The notes under the pieces are model-generated. The model made no database searches. It saw nothing but the letters and a program-made list of their open reading frames with translations, and was not told the DNA's origin. The translations under genes and the position numbers were made by a program. A DNA stretch of 32,316 bases from NCBI RefSeq assembly GCF_011049865.1, contig NZ_DRGY01000082.1:1-32316 (forward strand), written 5' to 3'. The DNA is from Marinobacter antarcticus. GTDB taxonomy: Bacteria; Pseudomonadota; Gammaproteobacteria; Pseudomonadales; Oleiphilaceae. Positions 27,116 to 32,316 of this stretch are shown here, piece after piece (positions within the stretch are counted from its first letter, which is position 1; each line of letters opens with the position of its first letter).

Positions 27116-29533
27116 ATGACCCGGATACCCGAAGATATCGTGCAAGAATACCCGCTGCTCCCTCTCCGGGATGTTGTGGTGTTCCCGCACATGGTGGTCC
27201 CCCTGTTCGTGGGCCGCGAGAAATCCATTCAGGCTCTCGAAGCCGCGATGGAAGGGAGCAAAGAGATCCTTCTGGTGGCCCAGCGGGACGCCGCCACAGA
27301 TGAGCCAGGCCCCGATGATGTGTTCGACGTGGGCACTCTGGCCACAGTCCTGCAAATGTTGCGGCTCCCTGACGGCACGGTAAAAGTGCTGGTTGAGGGC
27401 AATGCCCGGGCAGCGATCAGTAATATTTCTGAAGCCGAGTACCTTTCCGGTGGCGCCACGCTGATGGACGAAGAGGGTTTACCTGAGCGCGAAGAAGAAG
27501 TGCTCATGAAAACCCTGATCGACGAATTTGAAAAATATGTGAAGCTGTCCAGAAAGGTACCCTCGGAAGTCTCCAATGCCTTGTCTGGCATTGAAGAACT
27601 GGATCGTCTTGCAGACACCATGGCGGCGCATCTGGAGATGCGCATTCCGGAAAAACAGGAGCTGTTGGAAGCGCTTGACGTTAATCGCCGTGTCGAGCTT
27701 TTGCTGGGCAAACTGGACGGTGAAATCGACCTGATTGAGGTTGAGAAGCGCATCCGTGGTCGCGTGAAAAAGCAGATGGAACGCAGCCAGCGCGAGTACT
27801 ACCTTAATGAACAGATGAAGGCCATTCAGAAAGAAATGGGCAATCTGGGCGAAGGTAATAACGATTTTGAGGAGTTGGAGCAAAAGCTTGAGGAGGCGGG
27901 CCTGCCCGAAGAGGCTCGAAAAAAGACGGAATCAGAGCTTAACAAGCTGAAGATGATGTCGCCTATGTCTGCCGAGGCCACGGTTATTCGTGGTTACATC
28001 GATTGGATGCTGGCCGTACCCTGGAAAAAACGCAGTCGGGTGCGTCACGATATCGAAAAAGCCAGAGCGATTCTCGACGAGGATCACTACGGGCTTGATG
28101 AAGTCAAGAAACGCATTCTTGAATACCTTGCGGTGCAAAGCCGCGTGAAAAAAGTGAAAGGTCCTGTGCTGTGCCTCGTGGGGCCTCCTGGTGTCGGTAA
28201 AACCTCCCTGGGTCAGTCCATTGCACGAGCCACCAATCGCAAGTACACGCGGATGGCTCTGGGTGGTGTGCGCGATGAAGCCGAGATCCGTGGCCACCGC
28301 AAAACCTATATCGGTGCGCTGCCTGGCAAGTTGCTGCAGAAGCTGTCCAAGGTAGGTGTAAAAAACCCGCTGTTTTTGTTCGATGAAATCGACAAAATGG
28401 GTATGGATCATCGGGGCGATCCCGCGTCGGCTTTGCTGGAAGTGCTTGATCCTGAGCAGAACCACACGTTTAACGATCATTACCTGGAAGTGGACTACGA
28501 TCTTTCTGATGTGATGTTTGTGTGCACGTCCAACTCCATGGACATGCCCCGTGCTCTGCTGGATCGTATGGAGATTATCCGGATCCCGGGTTACACCGAA
28601 GACGAGAAAGTGAATATTGCCCTGCGTTATCTGGTACCCAAACAGATCAAGGCAAACGGCCTGCGTAAAGATGAGCTGGCGCTGCCAGAAGCGTCCTTGC
28701 GTGATCTCGTGCGGTACTACACCCGCGAAGCCGGTGTGCGTGGCCTTGAGCGGGAAATAGCGAAGATTTGCCGGAAGGTGGTGCGTGAGCACGTGGAAGC
28801 TAGTGACAAGGCAACCTTGGTTCTTGAGCCGGAGATGCTGGAAAATTATTCGGGCGTGCGCAAGTTCAGCTACGGACTTGCTGAAGAAACGAATCAGATC
28901 GGTCAGGTTACCGGCCTGGCCTGGACGCAGGTGGGCGGCGAACTGCTGACCATAGAGTGCGCCCTCACGCCAGGCAAAGGTCGGGTTGTCAAGACAGGCT
29001 CCCTCGGTGATGTCATGCAGGAATCCATTCAAACGGCGCTTACCGTGGTCAGAAGCCGTGCGCCAGGTCTGGGTATTGCCGACGATTTTCACGAAAAGCA
29101 CGATTTGCACGTCCACGTACCTGAAGGTGCAACCCCCAAAGACGGTCCAAGTGCCGGTATTGGTATGTGCACCGCACTGGTTTCTGCACTGACTAAAATT
29201 CCGGTTCGGGCAGACGTTGCGATGACCGGCGAAATTACGCTTCGAGGCCGGGTTCTGGCCATTGGCGGGCTAAAGGAAAAGCTTCTTGCGGCCCATCGTG
29301 GTGGTATCAAGACGATTTTGATTCCGGATGAAAACGTCAGGGATCTCAAAGAGATACCGGACAACATCAAGGCGTCACTGGAGATTCGCCCGGTCAAATG
29401 GATTGACGAAGTGCTGGATATTGCCCTGGCTTACGCACCGGAGCCGAACACGGCTGGAACGTCCTCTGATGGGGAGTCAAACCAACCGCGCGACGACGAA
29501 AGTGACGGTGCAGAACGCATAAATACACATTAA
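27116..29533 (+). CDS. lon: ATP-dependent protease Lon
   Basis: Lon is a hexameric AAA+ serine protease that degrades misfolded and short-lived regulatory proteins. The product has 805 residues (E. coli 784). It has an N-terminal LON domain ([20 protein letters not shown]), a coiled-coil stretch, Walker A GPPGVGKT at 356-363, and the catalytic dyad S679 (DGPSAGIGM) and K722 ([10 protein letters not shown]), at exactly the E. coli numbers. The extra length is a C-terminal tail of about 28 polar, acidic residues after the protease domain. AGAGGA precedes the ATG. A terminator after clpX gives it its own transcription unit. I found no clear heat-shock promoter. Confidence 0.98.
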   Translation: MTRIPEDIVQEYPLLPLRDVVVFPHMVVPLFVGREKSIQALEAAMEGSKEILLVAQRDAATDEPGPDDVFDVGTLATVLQMLRLPDGTVKVLVEGNARAAISNISEAEYLSGGATLMDEEGLPEREEEVLMKTLIDEFEKYVKLSRKVPSEVSNALSGIEELDRLADTMAAHLEMRIPEKQELLEALDVNRRVELLLGKLDGEIDLIEVEKRIRGRVKKQMERSQREYYLNEQMKAIQKEMGNLGEGNNDFEELEQKLEEAGLPEEARKKTESELNKLKMMSPMSAEATVIRGYIDWMLAVPWKKRSRVRHDIEKARAILDEDHYGLDEVKKRILEYLAVQSRVKKVKGPVLCLVGPPGVGKTSLGQSIARATNRKYTRMALGGVRDEAEIRGHRKTYIGALPGKLLQKLSKVGVKNPLFLFDEIDKMGMDHRGDPASALLEVLDPEQNHTFNDHYLEVDYDLSDVMFVCTSNSMDMPRALLDRMEIIRIPGYTEDEKVNIALRYLVPKQIKANGLRKDELALPEASLRDLVRYYTREAGVRGLEREIAKICRKVVREHVEASDKATLVLEPEMLENYSGVRKFSYGLAEETNQIGQVTGLAWTQVGGELLTIECALTPGKGRVVKTGSLGDVMQESIQTALTVVRSRAPGLGIADDFHEKHDLHVHVPEGATPKDGPSAGIGMCTALVSALTKIPVRADVAMTGEITLRGRVLAIGGLKEKLLAAHRGGIKTILIPDENVRDLKEIPDNIKASLEIRPVKWIDEVLDIALAYAPEPNTAGTSSDGESNQPRDDESDGAERINTH

Positions 29534-29548
29534 AGCTTCGATGAGTTG

Positions 29549-29578
29549 TTGACAGGCCAGAGAGCCCATTGGTATAAC
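29549..29578 (+). promoter_or_regulatory. Strong sigma-70 promoter of hupB
   Basis: A perfect -35 TTGACA and a -10 TATAAC lie 18 bases apart, 15 bases after the lon stop. The predicted leader to the hupB GTG is about 185 bases, unusually long and without an obvious small gene. Confidence 0.75.
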
Positions 29579-29771
29579 TGTTTCGCCGCGGAGCAGCCAA
29601 TACCAAGGGTTCCCGCGCACTGTGTACCTATTCCGAACACCGGTCGAATGCCGAAAGGAATAAGAAAACCGAAGAATGGAATTCTCCGACAGCTTATGCG
29701 ATAGTCGAGAACGTCCGAGAAACAACAAACCAACCTATAACATCTTCAACCTGAAAGCGAAGGGGTTTAGT

Positions 29772-30044
29772 GTGAACAAGTCCGAACTAATCGATGCAAT
29801 TGCAGAATCTGCAGATATTTCCAAAGCCGCCGCTGGCCGTGCTCTGGACGCAATGACCAACTCTATCACCGGTGCCCTCAAAAAAGGCGATCAGGTTACA
29901 CTGATCGGTTTTGGTACTTTCTCAGTGAAAGATCGCGCTGCGCGCACTGGTCGTAACCCACAAACGGGTGCCGAGATCAAAATTGCGGCCTCTAAAGTGC
30001 CTGGGTTCAAAGCAGGTAAGGCCCTGAAAGACGCCGTTAAGTAA
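29772..30044 (+). CDS. hupB: DNA-binding protein HU-beta
   Basis: HU is the abundant nucleoid protein that bends and compacts DNA. The product has 90 residues, exactly the HU length, from a GTG start ([21 protein letters not shown]) with AAGGGG upstream. The frame is open to an ATG at 29676, but those 32 codons have no family match. Visible are [21 protein letters not shown], the start of the DNA-gripping arm, and [16 protein letters not shown] at the end. The order lon–hupB–ppiD is conserved in gammaproteobacteria. Confidence 0.97.
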   Translation: MNKSELIDAIAESADISKAAAGRALDAMTNSITGALKKGDQVTLIGFGTFSVKDRAARTGRNPQTGAEIKIAASKVPGFKAGKALKDAVK

Positions 30045-30094
30045 CGGTTCTTTCTACGGCGGCTCCTGTCAAAGGGAGTCGCCAAGAAGAATTC

Positions 30095-30124
30095 AAGGCG
30101 CATTCCGACAGGGTGCGCCTTTTT
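30095..30124 (+). terminator. Intrinsic terminator after hupB
   Basis: An 8-bp stem AAGGCGCA/TGCGCCTT with an 11-base loop runs into a T-tract, about 50 bases after the hupB stop. Confidence 0.85.
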
Positions 30125-30151
30125 ACGTTAGACAGGTTTACGTTAGACAGG
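30122..30151 (+). repeat. Exact 15-bp tandem duplication
   Basis: TTTACGTTAGACAGG occurs twice head to tail (30122-30136 and 30137-30151) with no mismatch, starting in the T-tract of the hupB terminator. It has the same unit length and setting as the duplication after the tRNA operon. Confidence 0.9.
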
Positions 30152-30199
30152 ATGCGCCATTTTACACCAGGGGCACCGGCAGAGGGGTTCGGGAGAAAC

Positions 30200-32056
30200 A
30201 TGCTTCAAGATATTCGGGAAAATTCCCAAGGCACTATTGCCAAGATTATTATCGGTCTGTTGGTGGTGTCGCTTTCCATCTGGGGAATGGACGCCATTGT
30301 TGGGGGCTTCTCCGGCGAGCCGGAGGTGGCAACGGTAAATGGGGAGGACATTACCGAGCAGGAATTCCTTCGCGTTGTTCAAATGGAGAGTCAGCGTCGT
30401 CTTTCCGGTATGGAACGTCCCGACCCGGCGATGCTGAACGAGGATCAGATCCGCAAGGATGTGCTGGATTCTCTGATTCAGGAGCAGGTTCTTATTCAGG
30501 ACGCCAGCGCCCAAGGACTTGCGCTCAGCGACGCGGATATTGACGCGTTGATTACCCGGATGCCGCAATTTCAGATTGATGGGCAGTTTAATCGCGACCG
30601 CTTCGTGGCGTCTGTGCGCAACCTTCGTATGGGTGTGGGTGAATTCCGGGAAGCCATGCGCAAGCAATATGTGGTTAATCAGATCCGCGGCGGCATTATG
30701 CAAAGCGGCCTGGTTGCCGGTGAAAATGCGGCGCAGATTCTACGGATCCAGAACCAGACCCGGGATTTCCGAGTGGTGAATATTCCTGTCAGTGCGGTTG
30801 CGGATGAGTTGACCATCAGCGATGAGGAAGTAGAAGCCTTTTATCAGGAAAACAAAAGTGCCTTCAAGCAACCAGAGCAGGTTGATGCAGCGTATATAAC
30901 GTTATCGCTGGGCGCCCTGGCTGAAAAGATGGACATAAGCCAGGAAGATCTTCAGACCTACTATGAACAGCGCGCAGGTGATCTGGCTCGTGAGGAGCGC
31001 CGTGCGTCCCATATTCTGATTGAAGATGGCGCTGACGCCGACCAGACAATAGAAGCCATTCAGAAGCGCCTGAAAGCCGGTGAAAGCTTTGAAAAACTGG
31101 CGAAAGAGTTCTCGATTGACACCGTATCCGCCAAAGAGGGCGGCGACCTGGGTTTTGCTGGCCGTGGTGTGTATGACGAAGCGTTTGAAACAGCGTTGTT
31201 TGCACTGAAGAAAGGCGAGGTGTCAGGCCCGGTAAACACCAGCTTTGGTGTGCATCTGATTCGCCTTGACGACGTTCGTCGATCAGAGGTTCCCCCACTG
31301 AAAGACATTGAGCAGCAACTGCGCACTGAACTAGCCCAGAAACGCGCAGCGGAAAAGTATGCTGAAGTGCGCACGGAACTGGCCGATTCCGCCTATGCCG
31401 CAGATGATCTTGCCGGGCCTGCCAAGGAGCTTGGTCTGGAAATTCGCGAGGCAAAGGGTATTACCAGAGAAGGTGGCCAGGCACCGTTTGATCACCCGGG
31501 GCTGGTACGTCAGTTGTTCTCAGAAGATGTGCTTGAGGGCGGGTACAACACCGAGTTAATTGACGTTGGGGATAATGTGTCTGTGGTTGCCAGTGTTCGC
31601 GAATACCGTGAGGCTGAACAGCTTGCGCTTGACGATGTTCAAGACGCTATCCGCAATAATCTGAAAGCGCGCAAGACCCGGGAAATGCTCGGTAAACGCG
31701 CTGAGACTGTCGTCGCCGGCCTTGAGGATGGTAAGTCTCTGGAGGCCCAGAACGCGGGTAGCTGGAAGCCGTTTGAAGCCCAAGGTCGAAACGCCGAAGA
31801 TGCAAATCCTCTGGTTATACAGACGGTTTTCTCTTTGGCACGCCCCACGGTCGAAAAGGGCGTGAGTTATGGCACGGCCATGACAGAAGACGGCATTGCG
31901 GTGATCGCACTGGACGGCGTGAACGAGGGTGATGTCAAAAAAGACAGCGCCGACCTGAATAAGCTGCGTAAGTTTGTAGCGTCCCTTGAGGGGCAGCGTG
32001 AATACGCAGCGTATCAGCAATTTCTGAGAAACAGCGCCGAGGTGTCCCGACCCTAG
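30200..32056 (+). CDS. ppiD: Periplasmic folding factor PpiD (SurA/parvulin-like)
   Basis: PpiD is a membrane-anchored periplasmic chaperone near the Sec translocon. The product has 618 residues from MLQDIRENSQGTIAKIIIG, with GGGAG upstream; 29 open codons before it overlap the hupB terminator and are rejected. A single membrane helix lies at about 16-36, followed by a SurA-N-like chaperone domain, then one parvulin domain at about 262-360 (RRASHILIEDGAD, EFSIDTVSAKEGGDLGF, GPVNTSFGVHLIRL), then a C-terminal chaperone part. It ends at a strong terminator. The position after hupB is conserved in pseudomonads. Confidence 0.95.
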   Translation: MLQDIRENSQGTIAKIIIGLLVVSLSIWGMDAIVGGFSGEPEVATVNGEDITEQEFLRVVQMESQRRLSGMERPDPAMLNEDQIRKDVLDSLIQEQVLIQDASAQGLALSDADIDALITRMPQFQIDGQFNRDRFVASVRNLRMGVGEFREAMRKQYVVNQIRGGIMQSGLVAGENAAQILRIQNQTRDFRVVNIPVSAVADELTISDEEVEAFYQENKSAFKQPEQVDAAYITLSLGALAEKMDISQEDLQTYYEQRAGDLAREERRASHILIEDGADADQTIEAIQKRLKAGESFEKLAKEFSIDTVSAKEGGDLGFAGRGVYDEAFETALFALKKGEVSGPVNTSFGVHLIRLDDVRRSEVPPLKDIEQQLRTELAQKRAAEKYAEVRTELADSAYAADDLAGPAKELGLEIREAKGITREGGQAPFDHPGLVRQLFSEDVLEGGYNTELIDVGDNVSVVASVREYREAEQLALDDVQDAIRNNLKARKTREMLGKRAETVVAGLEDGKSLEAQNAGSWKPFEAQGRNAEDANPLVIQTVFSLARPTVEKGVSYGTAMTEDGIAVIALDGVNEGDVKKDSADLNKLRKFVASLEGQREYAAYQQFLRNSAEVSRP

Positions 32057-32078
32057 CGTCAAGGTTTTGCTGAAAGCG

Positions 32079-32112
32079 AAAACCCCGAGCAACGTGTTGC
32101 TCGGGGTTTTTT
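32079..32112 (+). terminator. Intrinsic terminator after ppiD
   Basis: A long perfect stem AAAACCCCGAGCAAC/GTTGCTCGGGGTTTT with a very short loop is followed by T. It lies 22 bases after the ppiD stop. Confidence 0.95.
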
Positions 32113-32116
32113 ATTG

Positions 32117-32180
32117 GTGCGCCAGGCATGGCGCGCAGCGCCTTGATGGCGCTATTCCCTGAGCTGTGGTGGCAATGGGA
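32117..32180 (+). mobile_element. Candidate group II intron 5' end fragment
   Basis: GTGCGCCAGGCATGGCGCGC at 32117-32136 fits the GTGYG start and GGCATGG-type opening of bacterial group II introns, with hairpins GCGCC/GGCGC and AGCGCC/GGCGCT. It starts five bases after the T-tract of the ppiD terminator. The end at 32180 is only where the inverted reverse transcriptase match seems to begin. The call rests on recalled consensus and is tentative. Confidence 0.4.
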
Positions 32181-32316
32181 TGACCGTCAGTTTCAACCGT
32201 TGCTCCAGGAATCGGGTGATGCTTTCCATCACACGATGCCCTGCCTTTTCGCTGGCCACATAGATATTGCAGTCGTCAGCGTAGCGGCAGAAGCGATGGC
32301 CTCGACCTTCCAGCTC
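32152..32316 (-). pseudogene. Truncated group II intron reverse transcriptase/maturase fragment
   Basis: Read on the minus strand from the window edge, the frame gives EGRGHRFCRYADDCNIYVAS, with the YADD catalytic motif of group II intron reverse transcriptases, then AGHRVMESITRFLEQRLKLTV. At about 32181 the match stops: instead of the expected continuation toward the thumb and maturase domains, the frame reads IPLPPQLRE and hits TAG at 32154-32152. The protein is therefore cut short by deletion or rearrangement and should be inactive. The N-terminal part lies outside the window. No domain V/VI follows on this strand before ppiD, so the intron is 3'-truncated. Confidence 0.85.

Noticed and set aside
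27932..29116. 394-codon open frame antisense to lon
   Set aside because: Lies fully within lon in the opposite strand, with no ribosome site or recognisable domain; a by-product of codon bias.
32117..32153. Second terminator or IS end from the two GC hairpins after ppiD
   Set aside because: Neither hairpin has a T-tract, and there is no inverted-repeat pair or target duplication visible; an intron 5' end fits better.
1..32316. CRISPR arrays, defence islands, prophage or toxin-antitoxin genes
   Set aside because: No spaced repeats, nuclease or antitoxin-like products were seen; nearly all coding space is accounted for by known families.

Overview
This window is a stretch of gammaproteobacterial chromosome. 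The block lpxH–ppiB–glnS–cysS–folD–tRNA(Pro, Arg, His, Leu)–tig–clpP–clpX–lon–hupB–ppiD is the order known from Pseudomonas-type genomes. Sequence style and several proteins (TAXI/TRAP transporter, FinR/Fpr pair, MiaE) suggest a marine Marinobacter-like or related pseudomonad-group bacterium. The genus is inference.

Layout. Positions 1-145 are the 3' end (domains V and VI) of a group II intron that sits inside an unidentified coding gene; only the last codons of that gene are visible. Translationally coupled to it is a tight plus-strand operon: TAXI-type TRAP binding protein, fused TRAP permease, TSUP-family permease and, after a short gap, a zinc-independent quinone reductase (257-5199). A two-way terminator separates this from acnB (minus). 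Then come miaE (plus), finR (minus) and fpr (plus, divergent from finR), followed by a small hotdog thioesterase overlapping a conserved lipoprotein. The minus-strand operon ppiB–lpxH–mscK-like follows. From 16107 the plus strand carries glnS, cysS and glcB; folD is convergent with glcB. A four-tRNA operon is followed by the proteostasis block tig, clpP, clpX, lon, hupB and ppiD. The right edge holds a truncated, inverted group II intron reverse transcriptase and a candidate intron 5' end just after the ppiD terminator.

How the genes work together. The left operon probably imports an organic anion and may export an anion such as sulfite. AcnB and GlcB serve the TCA and glyoxylate cycles. FinR/Fpr handles NADPH-ferredoxin redox balance under oxidative stress. 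GlnS, CysS, the tRNAs and MiaE serve translation. Trigger factor, ClpXP, Lon, PpiB and PpiD cover protein folding and turnover.

Most of the window is conserved housekeeping DNA, and I see no convincing new defence or signalling system. The less ordinary items are the intron remnants at both edges, the TRAP–TSUP coupling, an apparent insertion in the TRAP permease, the lipoprotein with a lysozyme-like GIGH motif, and two exact 15-bp tandem duplications that each abut the T-tract of a terminator. Several starts were moved inward from the longest open frame (acnB, finR, mscK-like, ppiB, glcB, folD, hupB, ppiD) on ribosome-binding-site and family-length grounds.
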